A stretch of 64,000 nt of DNA from Psychrobacter pygoscelis (GTDB taxonomy: Bacteria > Pseudomonadota > Gammaproteobacteria > Pseudomonadales > Moraxellaceae): NCBI RefSeq assembly GCF_004335015.1, contig NZ_RQRU01000002.1:310001-374000 (forward strand), written 5' to 3'. The notes beneath the pieces are model-generated. The model was not told the DNA's origin. It worked only from the letters and a program-made list of their open reading frames with translations, and did no database searches. Each line of letters starts with the position of its first letter. Position 1 is the first letter of the stretch. This document shows, in pieces, positions 26,215 to 36,008 of the stretch. The position numbers and the translations under genes were made by a program.

Positions 26215-28434
26215 ATGTCAAAAATTATTTATACCAAAACTGATGAAGCACCAGCTTTAGCAACGCTATCATTGTTGCCTATTGTGCAAGCCTTTACCAA
26301 ATCTGCAGGGGTCTCCGTCGAGACTAGCGACATCTCGGTTGCCGCTCGCATATTGGCTGAATTCCCTGATTACTTAACAGAGGAACAACGCGTTCCTGAT
26401 AATCTGGCGGAGCTGGGCAGACTCACGCAGGACCCAAATACCAATATCATCAAACTGCCAAATATCAGTGCGTCAGTCCAGCAGCTCAAAGCGGCGATTA
26501 AAGAGCTACAAAGTAAAGGCTACGCCATCCCAGATTTTCCAGATGACCCACAATCTGATGAAGAAAAAGAAATCCGTAAGCGTTATGGTAAAGCGCTAGG
26601 CAGCTCTGTTAACCCTGTCCTGCGTGAAGGTAACTCAGATCGCCGCGCGCCCAAAGCGGTCAAAAACTATGCCCGCAAGTACCCCCACACTATGGGTGAA
26701 TGGAAGCAGTGGTCACAGACGCATGTCTCGCACATGCACAGTGGCGACTTCTATGATGGCGAGCAATCTTTGACCTTAGACAAAGCGCGCACCGTTCGTA
26801 TGGAGCTATTGACTGATGACGGCGAAACTCAGGTCTTAAAGCCAGAGATTAAGCTGCTTGATAAAGAAATCATCGATCTGATGTTCATGCGCAAACAAGC
26901 ACTGCTTGACTTCTATGAGCGTGAAATGGAAGACTGCCGCGAGGCCGGAATTTTATTCTCATTGCATGTCAAAGCCACGATGATGAAGGTGTCTCACCCA
27001 ATCGTCTTTGGTCATGCGGTCAGAATTTATTATAAAGAAGCTTTTGAGAAGCACGGTGCTGTCTTTGATGAGCTAGGTGTCAATGTCAATAACGGCATGG
27101 CAAACTTATATGAAAAAATTGCCGAACTGCCTGCCAGTCAGCGTGAAGAGATTGAGCAAGACTTGCATGCCTGTCAAGAGCATCGCCCACGTCTGGCTAT
27201 GGTTGATTCGTCTAAAGGCATCACTAACTTCCACTCTCCAAGCGATATTATCGTCGATGCTTCTATGCCAGCTATGATTCGAAATGGCGGCAAGATGTGG
27301 GGCGCTGATGGCAAGCTTTATGACTGTAAAGCGGTCATGCCAGAGTCTACCTTTGCCCGTATCTATCAAGAAATGATCAACTTCTGCAAATGGCATGGCA
27401 GTTTTGATCCTACCACTATGGGTACTGTCCCTAACGTCGGCTTGATGGCGCAAAAAGCTGAAGAGTATGGCTCACATGATAAGACTTTTGAGTCTAGCGA
27501 TACTGGTATGGCACGTATCGTCGATGTGGATAGCGGTGAAGTCCTACTTGAGCAGCGCGTTGAAAAGGGTGATATCTGGCGCATGTGTCAGGTCAAAGAT
27601 GAGCCTATCCAAGATTGGGTAAAACTTGCCGTACGCCGTGCGCGTGAGTCAGACACTCCAGTTATCTTCTGGTTAGACCCATACCGTCCTCACGAGAATG
27701 AGCTGATCAAAAAGGTCAAAACTTACCTAAAAGATCATGATACCGAAGGTCTACACATTGAGATTATGTCTCAGGTTCGTGCGATGCGCTATACATTAGA
27801 GCGTGTGGCTCGTGGTCTCGATACTATCTCAGCGACTGGTAACATCCTGCGCGATTACCTCACAGACTTGTTCCCGATTCTAGAGCTTGGCACCAGTGCT
27901 AAAATGCTGTCAGTAGTACCATTAATGAAAGGTGGCGGCTTGTTTGAAACTGGCGCTGGTGGCTCTGCACCAAAGCATGTCGAGCAACTTGTAGAAGAGA
28001 ACCACTTACGTTGGGATTCACTAGGTGAGTTCTTAGCGTTGACCGTGTCTTTGGAGCACTTAGCAGAGAATGACCAAAATGCTAAGGCCAAAGTATTGGC
28101 TGATACGCTAGATAAAGCGACTGAGAAGCTACTATTAAATAACAAGTCACCTTCTCGCAAGACTGGAGAACTTGACAACCGTGGTAGCCACTTCTATCTA
28201 GCTATGTACTGGGCCCAAGAGCTTGCTGCTCAAGACCAAGATAGCGAGCTTAAAGATAAATTTGCCCCACTGGCTCAGAAGCTTGAGAGCAATGAAGAGG
28301 CGATTATAAAAGAGCTTAATGAAGCTCAAGGCAAGTCTGTGGACCTTAAAGGCTACTATCTTGCTGATCCAGCAGTGGCTGAGCAAGTCATGCGTCCAAG
28401 CAAACTATTCAATGAAGCATTAGCTTCTTTGTAA
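26215..28434 (+). CDS. idh: NADP-dependent isocitrate dehydrogenase, monomeric type
   Basis: A 739-residue enzyme of the monomeric (type II) isocitrate dehydrogenase family, which makes 2-oxoglutarate, CO2 and NADPH. Length and sequence signatures match: [32 protein letters not shown] for isocitrate binding, [21 protein letters not shown], and [20 protein letters not shown] for cofactor binding. AAAGGAA precedes the ATG. It is convergent with the gene for the unrelated dimeric isozyme, as found in some cold-adapted bacteria such as Colwellia. Confidence 0.96.
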   Translation: MSKIIYTKTDEAPALATLSLLPIVQAFTKSAGVSVETSDISVAARILAEFPDYLTEEQRVPDNLAELGRLTQDPNTNIIKLPNISASVQQLKAAIKELQSKGYAIPDFPDDPQSDEEKEIRKRYGKALGSSVNPVLREGNSDRRAPKAVKNYARKYPHTMGEWKQWSQTHVSHMHSGDFYDGEQSLTLDKARTVRMELLTDDGETQVLKPEIKLLDKEIIDLMFMRKQALLDFYEREMEDCREAGILFSLHVKATMMKVSHPIVFGHAVRIYYKEAFEKHGAVFDELGVNVNNGMANLYEKIAELPASQREEIEQDLHACQEHRPRLAMVDSSKGITNFHSPSDIIVDASMPAMIRNGGKMWGADGKLYDCKAVMPESTFARIYQEMINFCKWHGSFDPTTMGTVPNVGLMAQKAEEYGSHDKTFESSDTGMARIVDVDSGEVLLEQRVEKGDIWRMCQVKDEPIQDWVKLAVRRARESDTPVIFWLDPYRPHENELIKKVKTYLKDHDTEGLHIEIMSQVRAMRYTLERVARGLDTISATGNILRDYLTDLFPILELGTSAKMLSVVPLMKGGGLFETGAGGSAPKHVEQLVEENHLRWDSLGEFLALTVSLEHLAENDQNAKAKVLADTLDKATEKLLLNNKSPSRKTGELDNRGSHFYLAMYWAQELAAQDQDSELKDKFAPLAQKLESNEEAIIKELNEAQGKSVDLKGYYLADPAVAEQVMRPSKLFNEALASL

Positions 28435-28476
28435 TCCAGCTCGGCGGGCTACCCTTAAAGCCTGCTTAGCAATTAA

Positions 28477-28515
28477 AACACCCCAAAGGCCGAGGCCTCT
28501 GGGGTGTTTTTTTAT
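28477..28515 (+). terminator. Terminator of monomeric isocitrate dehydrogenase gene
   Basis: AACACCCCA (28477-28485) pairs with TGGGGTGTT (28500-28508), and the inner AGGCC pairs with GGCCT. A T run follows. Confidence 0.85.
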
Positions 28516-28698
28516 GACTAAACTATAATGACACGACTATAATGACAAAATCTTCGCAGGCTAAGTTGTCAGCGAAGCTACTGGGATCACTGCCCATAAA
28601 TCCTCACCTATTAACTCTCCCCCACGCTCCGTATGACAATTGCACCGCAATTTTAGGAGTACAAGGGAGTTACTGTATTGCTCGCCTACAATGCATAA

Positions 28699-29958
28699 TC
28701 AGTCATCCATATGCTTGATTATCGCCTTGCCAAACTCAGAAGTACTCAACAGAATAGCATCTGGCATGAGACGCTCAAAGTCATAAGTGACCGTCTTATT
28801 TGCAATAGCGCCTTGGATACCCTTGATGACCAGATCCGCCGCTTCAATCCAGCCCATATCGCGAAGCATCATTTCAGCTGACAATATTAGCGACCCTGGG
28901 TTTACTTTATCTTGGCCTGCGTACTTAGGCGCCGTACCATGCGTGGCTTCGTATACGGCGATAGAGCCGCCTTTATTAGCACCCGGGGCAATACCAATAC
29001 CGCCGACTTCTGCTGCTAGCGCATCAGAGATGTAGTCACCATTTAGGTTTAAGGTAGCGATTACTGAATACTCAGCAGGGCGCATCAATATCTGCTGTAA
29101 AAAGGCGTCAGCGATGACATCTTTAATGATAATCTCATTGCCCGTTTTTGGGTTTTTCATGGTCATCCACGGACCACCGTCTAGTAGCTGGGCAGCAAAG
29201 CGCTCGGCAGCAAGCTCATAACCCCAGTCTTTAAATGCACCTTCAGTAAACTTCATAATGTTACCTTTGTGCACCAAAGTCACACTTGGTAAGTCATTAT
29301 CGATAGCATGCTGAATCGCTTTGCGCACGAGACGCTGCGTCCCTTCTTTTGAGACTGGTTTGATACCGATACCACAGTCATCAGGGAAGCGAATCTTAGT
29401 GACGCCCATCTCCTCTTTTAAGAATTTAATGACTTTTTTAGCCTCATCACTGCCCGCTTTCCACTCAATACCGGCATAGATATCTTCTGAGTTTTCGCGG
29501 AAGATAACCATATCAGTGAGTTCAGGATGCTGGACTGGACTTGGCACGCCTTCGAACCAACGCACAGGACGCTGACAGACATATAAATCAAGCTCTTGTC
29601 GTAGTGCCACATTTAATGAACGCATGCCGCCGCCTACTGGCGTGGTTAGTGGACCTTTAATACTGATGACGTATTCGCGTAATATCTCCAGCGTCTCCTC
29701 TGGCATATATTCGCCTTCATAGATTTTGGACGCCTTCTCGCCGCAGTAAGCCTCCATCCAAACGATAGACTTTTTACCGTGGTAGGCTTTATCAATAGCT
29801 GCATCAACGACCTTTTTCATTACTGGTGTGATATCAACACCTATACCGTCCCCTTCAATAAAGGGAATAATCGGATGATTAGGGACGTTTAATGATAGAT
29901 CAGCGTTAACTGTAATTTTTTCGCCGTCTCTTGGCACAGTTACCTTGTCATAGGGCAT
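28699..29958 (-). CDS. icd: NADP-dependent isocitrate dehydrogenase, homodimeric type
   Basis: A 419-residue decarboxylating dehydrogenase of the E. coli Icd type. Signatures: [16 protein letters not shown], the phosphorylation-site region [55 protein letters not shown], and [27 protein letters not shown]. The TCA cycle enzyme would make NADPH like its monomeric neighbour, but the two folds are unrelated. They sit head to head at their stops. Start ATG fits the family N-terminus (MPYDKVTVP). Confidence 0.96.
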   Translation of the reverse strand: MPYDKVTVPRDGEKITVNADLSLNVPNHPIIPFIEGDGIGVDITPVMKKVVDAAIDKAYHGKKSIVWMEAYCGEKASKIYEGEYMPEETLEILREYVISIKGPLTTPVGGGMRSLNVALRQELDLYVCQRPVRWFEGVPSPVQHPELTDMVIFRENSEDIYAGIEWKAGSDEAKKVIKFLKEEMGVTKIRFPDDCGIGIKPVSKEGTQRLVRKAIQHAIDNDLPSVTLVHKGNIMKFTEGAFKDWGYELAAERFAAQLLDGGPWMTMKNPKTGNEIIIKDVIADAFLQQILMRPAEYSVIATLNLNGDYISDALAAEVGGIGIAPGANKGGSIAVYEATHGTAPKYAGQDKVNPGSLILSAEMMLRDMGWIEAADLVIKGIQGAIANKTVTYDFERLMPDAILLSTSEFGKAIIKHMDD

Positions 29959-30540
29959 GAGATCAAACTCCTTGATGATGTTAATTGAGATCCGTTTTTA
30001 GTAGTCAGCTGTCTTTATAGTCAGCTACGGTCTGCAAAGCAGTGTTGAGCGCTTATGATGGTCTTACATCAATACAATCGTGATCAGTCTGTAGGACAGC
30101 TAGTTTATAGAGCCAGCGCAATCGTCTAAGCCTCATAGCGAGCCTGCGCATGATTACGTCTGACACACCAATGTCAATATGGCAACATAGTTCTGCTATG
30201 TCTATAGCAGTATGATAAGACTAATGTACAAGTTACCAAGTACAAGCTACCAAGCCTTGCTCTCGGACTACTGAGCAAAATAAGAAAAGAGAATAGAGAA
30301 ATTGTGGGATAAAAATATTGCAAATTTGTCTACTAATATAGTAACGAAAATACTGGCTTAATTAGTAATTTTCTTTTATATAGGCTCAGTGATAGTATTA
30401 ATATAATAAATACCCTTATAAGATAATGGTTATTTTCAGTTATAAATTATTGCTCAATGCCTCAGCTTGTGGCTCGGCGGTAAATTCTTTTTTGCCCTCA
30501 TTATTAATCCATTTTTAGACATGCTAGACTGCGCTCAGAT
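29959..30540. other. Divergent promoter region of icd and the pseudouridine synthase
   Basis: Nearly 600 bp without a gene, AT-rich. It must contain the promoters of both divergent genes; no operator or RNA element is recognised. Confidence 0.4.
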
Positions 30541-30576
30541 TTGCTTTTACCGATGCCTCAAGGAGCGCTAATCACA

Positions 30577-31185
30577 ATGTCCGATGTTATTTTATTTAAT
30601 AAGCCGTACGGTGTGCTCAGTCAGTTTCGCCATGATGATAATAATAACTTTGCCACGCTGGCTGATTACTTTAATGATAAGTCGCTGCGTGTGGCTGGTA
30701 GACTTGATGCCACCTCAGAGGGGCTATTGCTATTGACGAGCGACGGCCGGGTGAACCGAGCTATTACGCACCCGCCTAAGGTAAATAACGGCAATAAGCA
30801 AGGCAAGACTTACTTGGTGCAAGTCGAGGGTATCGCCAATGATGATCAGCTTTCAGAGCTGGCGCAAGGTGTGCTACTAAAGGATGGCCTGACCTTACCT
30901 GCCATGGTTAGATACCTTGAAGACAACGAACTACCGATGCCGCTTTGGCCGCGAAATCCGCCTATCCGCGAGCGTAAAAGTGTGCCGACATCGTGGCTGA
31001 TGCTGACTATTTTTGAAGGGAAAAACCGTCAGGTAAGGCGTATGACTGCTCATGTAGGACTGCCTTGTTTACGACTTATTCGCTGGTCCGTCGCCGGTTT
31101 CGAGCTAGGACAGCTAGAAGTGGGCGCTTTTGTACGGGTGCATTTAAACGCGGCGCGCCTTCGTCAGTTAGGTCTCGCCCGCTAA
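30577..31185 (+). CDS. rluE: 23S rRNA pseudouridine synthase, RluE-like
   Basis: A ~202-residue RluB/E-type pseudouridine synthase, probably modifying U2457 in 23S rRNA. The catalytic Asp lies in AGRLDATSEGLLLLT, followed by KTYLVQVEG, the RluE-like LWPRNPPIRERKSVPTSW, and EGKNRQVRRMTAHVGLPCLRL near the end. I place the start at the ATG at 30577 (MSDVILFNKPYG), because AAGGAG sits 11 bases upstream; TTG and ATG codons further upstream would only add a nonconserved leader. Confidence 0.88.
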   Translation: MSDVILFNKPYGVLSQFRHDDNNNFATLADYFNDKSLRVAGRLDATSEGLLLLTSDGRVNRAITHPPKVNNGNKQGKTYLVQVEGIANDDQLSELAQGVLLKDGLTLPAMVRYLEDNELPMPLWPRNPPIRERKSVPTSWLMLTIFEGKNRQVRRMTAHVGLPCLRLIRWSVAGFELGQLEVGAFVRVHLNAARLRQLGLAR

Positions 31186-31436
31186 GCTCGCCTTGACTAA
31201 CTATGATTTCATTCTTAATGATGCCCAAACAGCCTTTGACGTGACTGGCGATATAGAGTAATGATGACAACTCAATACTCATTAAAAACATAACGCATCC
31301 AAATGTTTAGCACTGTAGGTCAAACTCGACCCTAGTTTAAAGGCCATGTATCGCGTATTATAATGAATAAGCTTTTTTGCCATACTACTTTGGCTATTTA
31401 GATTATCGTCATCCCCGCATTATTGTAGGATCTATC

Positions 31437-32318
31437 ATGCCGCCCGCTTTATATTTATTGTCTGTTTTTAGTCTCTGTATTGCTGCCGCCACACTCAGCG
31501 CTTGCCAGCCCACTGCCGATAGTCACCATAGCACTGCAACGACGGAGGCTCAGTCACAGACTAAAACTGAGCCAAGCTTGCCCAGCGATCAAGATGACTT
31601 AGCTGAGCAACCGCCCTCTAATACCAGCGCCTCTAAAATCAGCGAGGTGCAACAACACTATAATAAAGCTATTGCTCATATGCATGAAGAGGTGCAGCTG
31701 ACCTTCTTTATCAATGATGTCGATGTGGCCTTTGCTCGGGGTATGCTTGGGCACCACCGCGGCGCGGCAGATCTCACCAAACTAGAGCAGCGCTACGGCT
31801 CAGATCCAAGCTTACGCGCTCTGGCCAGTGATATTATGACCACCGAGCAAGTTGAGATTGATGCTCTACGTAAGTGGCTGGCCTCGCACCCCGACACTCG
31901 CGATGTAGGGCCTTCCACCACTAAAGCGCGGCAGGCTTATCACTATGCCCTGCAAGCGATGCATCAAAGAATGCTGGCAGGGACGACGGCACAAAATCCA
32001 GATATTATCTTTGCTCAGACGATGCTAGCTCATCACCGCGGCGCTGAATCAATGGCAAAAATCCAGCTCAAATATGGTAAGAATGAAGAGATGCGTGCAC
32101 TTGCGGAGCAGATTATCGATGAGCAGCTCGGTGAGATAGAGGCACTTAGAGCATGGCTTGCCACTCAAGGTATTAAGGATAATCCGCGACTGATTGAGCC
32201 TATCGCTGTTGAAGATGAAGAGGGGTTACTACCTGCTGATGGTACTGAGTCAGTAGTAGATCATGCAGAGTCGCTAGAAGGTGTGACAGACACGGCTGCT
32301 GCTTCAGAAGCCAGCTGA
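31437..32318 (+). CDS. Lipoprotein with two DUF305 domains
   Basis: About 293 residues from the ATG at 31437, chosen because GTAGGAT lies 6 bases upstream and the start gives a proper lipoprotein signal ending LSAC (Cys23). Two DUF305 (ferritin-like helical) repeats follow: first with FARGMLGHHRGAADLTKLEQ near residue 100, second with FAQTMLAHHRGAESMAKIQ near 200. Each MLxHHRGA motif is the family's conserved His pair. DUF305 proteins often sit in metal-handling contexts, though function is unproven. A Glu/Asp-rich tail ends the protein. Confidence 0.85.
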   Translation: MPPALYLLSVFSLCIAAATLSACQPTADSHHSTATTEAQSQTKTEPSLPSDQDDLAEQPPSNTSASKISEVQQHYNKAIAHMHEEVQLTFFINDVDVAFARGMLGHHRGAADLTKLEQRYGSDPSLRALASDIMTTEQVEIDALRKWLASHPDTRDVGPSTTKARQAYHYALQAMHQRMLAGTTAQNPDIIFAQTMLAHHRGAESMAKIQLKYGKNEEMRALAEQIIDEQLGEIEALRAWLATQGIKDNPRLIEPIAVEDEEGLLPADGTESVVDHAESLEGVTDTAAASEAS

Positions 32319-32606
32319 TAGTCTAATGACTACAATAAGAGCTAGCTTATACAGGCTCGGCTATTTTTAGCTGACGGTATAATGCGACGAATTACCATAT
32401 AAAGACTGCTCATATTAAAGCACTCTTACAATGCCCATGTTAAGCTGACTTAGTTAAATAGTACTGGTTTACTCTTGCCATTTACTTAGCTGCTGTCAAA
32501 TAAACGCGAATTAAAAGCTACCTGTTAGCAAACCTTTTGAGGTTACGCGTCTCGAAGTCTCATCCTAAAGCCAAGTTTAAAATGAATAGTAATCGATGCT
32601 ATAGCA
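32319..32606. other. Spacer between DUF305 gene and palindromic repeat
   Basis: No gene or terminator of strong form is recognised. Confidence 0.4.
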
Positions 32607-32763
32607 AGGCTTTTTAGCCCCGATTGTAGCGGTATCCTGCTGGGCTGAGCGAGTTGTAGGGGCTTGGTTTTGTCGTGGCTACGCGGAGCAAGAGACACGG
32701 CAAACCTTAGCCACTACCTCGCTCAGACTTGCAGATACAAGCGAAAAGCGGGATTAGCTACCA
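32607..32763. repeat. Palindromic intergenic element, family 1 copy B
   Basis: About 157 bp sharing its ends (GGCTTTTTAGCCC ... TATCCTGCTG and GGATTAGCTACC) with 6191-6350. The middle is a different but equally self-complementary sequence: CTGAGCGAG (32645-32653) pairs with CTCGCTCAG (32718-32726), and pairing extends inward for about 30 bases with a few bulges. It ends near the stop of the M61 gene. Confidence 0.65.
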
Positions 32764-32767
32764 TTCG

Positions 32768-34744
32768 TTATTGTTTATTAAAGACATTCAGCCATGCTTC
32801 CCAGCCTGACTTTTGTAATGACAGACTGATTTTCTCTAGGCTTGGATTGGCAAGCAGCTCATGACTTTGCCCCTCTTCGTCCTCAATAGTCAATTTTGCA
32901 GGCACGCTGAAGGTCAATAACTCATCACGGCGGAATGCGTGACAGGTGACTTGCTCCGAGCTAGTCTCCGCGATATGTTGGAGCTGTGCTTTGTCGGCTT
33001 TAATACCGTCGATGGCAACGATAACGTCCTTGGCGGACAGTCCGGCGGCGGCGGCAACACTATCACGCAGTACTTTGCTCACCTTCAGTCCTTCTGGCGA
33101 CTCTTCACAGCGGATACCCCAAGGCAGAGTGTTGTCTTTCTTGACGCCGCTGACCTTGACTCCATTGGCCTCTAGCAGTGCAAAGATAGGCAAGGCGTCA
33201 ACGCCGTTAATATAATGGCTGATGAAATCCTCCCAAATCTGAGCGTCTATAAAGCCACTGACAACCTCACCCAGATGCTCTGAGGTCATACCGATACGGC
33301 GGTTGCCTTGCTCTTTGGCTAGCGTGTAGAAGGCTTTGACGATATCAAAGAGCCGATACTGCCCATCGCTATGTTTGAGCAATAATAGGTCTAAGCATAA
33401 TGCCACTAAAGCGCCTTTATTATAGTAGCTGATACCAGCATTGCCGGTATTCTCATCAGCACGGTACAGCTTGATCCACGCATCAAAGCTAGACTCTGCC
33501 ACGCTTTGCAGCTGACGACCATGCGTTTGGGTATAGCGGTTAATCTGCTCGCTCAGTAGCTTAAGGTAGCTATTGTGACTGATCACCCCCGACGCTTGCA
33601 GCATAAAGTCATCAATATAAGAGGTGAAGCCTTCAAACACCCACAGCAGCGGTGTATAGGCCTCGGCGCGTAGATCAACCTGCATCATGACATCAGGGCG
33701 TACGGTCTTGACCCACCAAGCATGGAAGTACTCATGGCTACACAAACCCAAATAGCGCTGATAAGGCTCAAGCGGCTCTACAGGCTCATTTGTGGGCAGA
33801 TCCCGACGCGGCGTAATGAGGCTTGTTGAGTTGATATGCTCTAAGCCGCCATAGTCATTGCCGCTAGCATAGGTCATAAAGGTATAGTCACTAAACGGCG
33901 TGTCGCCAAGCCAGCTGACATAGCATTGACAGATGGTCGCCAGATCCTGCTGTAGCCTTGCGATATCGGTATTGTGCTTGCCCGCAATAAATAGACGATG
34001 CACCAGCGACTTCTGCTGCGCATCATGGACGATAAACGTGCCTTCTAGCTGCTCGCTAAGCTCAAAAGGATAGTCAATCAGCATCTCATAGCTGTCCGCC
34101 TGTAGCTGATAATAGTGAGTATCATCCATCTGCAAGTGAGTCGCGGCTAGGCCACAAGCCAGCGTCACCTTATCAGCTACTTTATCTTGATAAAATCTCA
34201 CTGGCACACTAAGAGTAACTTGCACGGGCTGCTGGCTTTGACCCTCGATAGTTAGGGCCAATGAGGTAAAGTTGCCGTACAGTCGATACTGATCGACGTA
34301 AGCGGTACGCACAGATAGGTCATAGCAATACACCTCATAGGTGACGCAGACGTGGTCGCCTTCTTTGACCTCCGTCAATTGCCATTCGTTTTTGCTGATT
34401 TTTTGACCACGGCAAAGCGCGATATCAAAGTCTTCTTCTACCGCATCTTCTATTTCTATAACTACATCTTGTTCTGCTGACTCTTGTTCTGGCGCACTAA
34501 TCGTATATTGAACCGCCGTAATATTCCTCGCAAACTCGCGCATCAGATAGCTGCCCGGAATCCATGAAGGCAGCCAGAATATAGGCGCGGCCGATTGAGC
34601 CACAAAGGTGATCTGAACGTTCACCAGATGCTGAGTATAGCGCTCAAAATCTAAATGGTAGTGAATCGCTGCGGCACTTAGTGTCGCCTCTCGGCTAGCA
34701 TTATCAGTAGATTTGGATGCGGCGGTTAAGGAGGTAGTAGTCAT
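32768..34744 (-). CDS. M61-family aminopeptidase with PDZ domain
   Basis: A 658-residue zinc metallopeptidase of the M61 (glycyl aminopeptidase) family. The HExxH site is HEYFH near residue 337 in CSHEYFHAWWVKTVRP, and the third ligand region is WVFEGFTSYIDDFML. A beta-rich N-terminal domain precedes it, and a PDZ domain (SKVLRDSVAAAAGLSAKDVIVAIDG) lies near the end. There is no signal peptide, suggesting a cytoplasmic enzyme, which fits many M61 members. It is transcribed alone. Confidence 0.92.
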   Translation of the reverse strand: MTTTSLTAASKSTDNASREATLSAAAIHYHLDFERYTQHLVNVQITFVAQSAAPIFWLPSWIPGSYLMREFARNITAVQYTISAPEQESAEQDVVIEIEDAVEEDFDIALCRGQKISKNEWQLTEVKEGDHVCVTYEVYCYDLSVRTAYVDQYRLYGNFTSLALTIEGQSQQPVQVTLSVPVRFYQDKVADKVTLACGLAATHLQMDDTHYYQLQADSYEMLIDYPFELSEQLEGTFIVHDAQQKSLVHRLFIAGKHNTDIARLQQDLATICQCYVSWLGDTPFSDYTFMTYASGNDYGGLEHINSTSLITPRRDLPTNEPVEPLEPYQRYLGLCSHEYFHAWWVKTVRPDVMMQVDLRAEAYTPLLWVFEGFTSYIDDFMLQASGVISHNSYLKLLSEQINRYTQTHGRQLQSVAESSFDAWIKLYRADENTGNAGISYYNKGALVALCLDLLLLKHSDGQYRLFDIVKAFYTLAKEQGNRRIGMTSEHLGEVVSGFIDAQIWEDFISHYINGVDALPIFALLEANGVKVSGVKKDNTLPWGIRCEESPEGLKVSKVLRDSVAAAAGLSAKDVIVAIDGIKADKAQLQHIAETSSEQVTCHAFRRDELLTFSVPAKLTIEDEEGQSHELLANPSLEKISLSLQKSGWEAWLNVFNKQ

Positions 34745-35279
34745 AATAGTATCTTAATGTCAGGTAAAAATATAAGAAAATAGCTATGATTATAATAGTG
34801 CCAAGCCAGTAATAAGACTGTCAAATAGCCTACTCTGCTGGTATCACTTATGAGCTTAAGCCATATCGTCACTAAAAGATAATGTAGGCAAAAAGCTATT
34901 AAAGACCAAGTTAAATGATGGCTTTCGATTTATTGTAATTTTTCAGTCAGTTACCTGCTTTTAGCATAGAGCCTTAATTGTCGCTTCGCTACTAGAATAA
35001 AGTTATGAGCTCGTAACGAGTCAATTAAATTTTGTACCATCTTTTTAACATTTTACCTTGAAACTGTATGCAACCATCGCTATTAATGGGGGTAACTGCT
35101 AAAGTTATGCATATAAATTGGCAAAGTAGACGATTGATTCGCGTTAATCGCCGAATAAAAGGCCGTTATAACTTTTGTACTTACTCTTTATGCTAGTCTT
35201 ATATGTTGAGTGATTGCATTCTTATTTGCGGTTAATTTTTCGATTCATTTTCATAATCAGACACAATTTAGGATAATTT
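34745..35279. other. Divergent promoter region, M61 peptidase and SlyD-like genes
   Basis: No gene, terminator or recognised operator over 530 bp. It must hold the promoters of both genes. Confidence 0.4.
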
Positions 35280-35765
35280 ATGACTACCATTACAAAAGAT
35301 TCCGCCGTCTTGTTTAACTACACGCTAAAAGACGAAGAAGGCAATATTATTGATCAGTCTCCAGAGGGTCAGCCTCTCGCCTACCTTCATGGCCATGCGA
35401 ATATCATCCCAGGTCTTGAGTCACAATTAGAAGGCAAATCTGCTGGCGAAAAAGTTAACGCCGTTGTTGCCCCAGCTGATGGTTACGGTGAGTACCACGA
35501 CCAAGCAGTTCAAGAGATTCCACGTGCTAACTTCCAAGGTGTTGAAGACATCCAGCCTGGTATGCAGTTCCAATCACAGTCTGGCGATCAAGTGATGCTA
35601 GTCACTGTTAAAGACGTCAATGACGACACCGTTACTGTTGATGCGAACCATCCGCTAGCCGGCAAAACTTTGACATTTGATGTTGATATCGTTGAAGTTC
35701 GCGCAGCGACTGAAGACGAGCTTAGCCATGGTCACGTCCATGGTGCTGGCGGCGTTGAGCACTAA
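35280..35765 (+). CDS. slyD: FKBP-type peptidyl-prolyl isomerase, SlyD-like
   Basis: A 161-residue FKBP with an inserted-in-flap domain, as in SlyD: AVLFNYTLKDEEGNIIDQS, LHGHANIIPGLESQLEGKSAGEK, the insert VAPADGYGEYHDQAVQEIPRANF, then the closing strand HPLAGKTLTFDVDIVEVR. The His-rich metal-binding tail of SlyD is short here (SHGHVHGAGGVEH). It assists protein folding in the cytoplasm. Start fixed by family N-terminus and upstream AGGATAATTT. Confidence 0.9.
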   Translation: MTTITKDSAVLFNYTLKDEEGNIIDQSPEGQPLAYLHGHANIIPGLESQLEGKSAGEKVNAVVAPADGYGEYHDQAVQEIPRANFQGVEDIQPGMQFQSQSGDQVMLVTVKDVNDDTVTVDANHPLAGKTLTFDVDIVEVRAATEDELSHGHVHGAGGVEH

Positions 35766-35857
35766 TTGCTAAAACAATGTCATAAACTACGATGTCTCTT
35801 ATTGATTACCCTCATTAAGCAGCCATCCTATTGACAGACATGACACTTGAGTAAGAC

Positions 35858-35886
35858 AAAAGCCAGCAAATTTGCTGGCTTTTTTA
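35858..35886 (+). terminator. Terminator of the SlyD-like gene
   Basis: AAAAGCCAGC pairs with GCTGGCTTTT around AAATTT (35858-35883), with T's after. It can also end the convergent prc gene. Confidence 0.85.
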
Positions 35887-36008
35887 TATGATCAGTAATG
35901 AGTTTAATAAAGGACGAGCTTATAGCTTTATATATTAGGCTATAAGCCTGACAAGCAAGCAGTGACTATCTATGCCACTGCTTGATGCGACCGCCTTATT
36001 CCCTTGTC

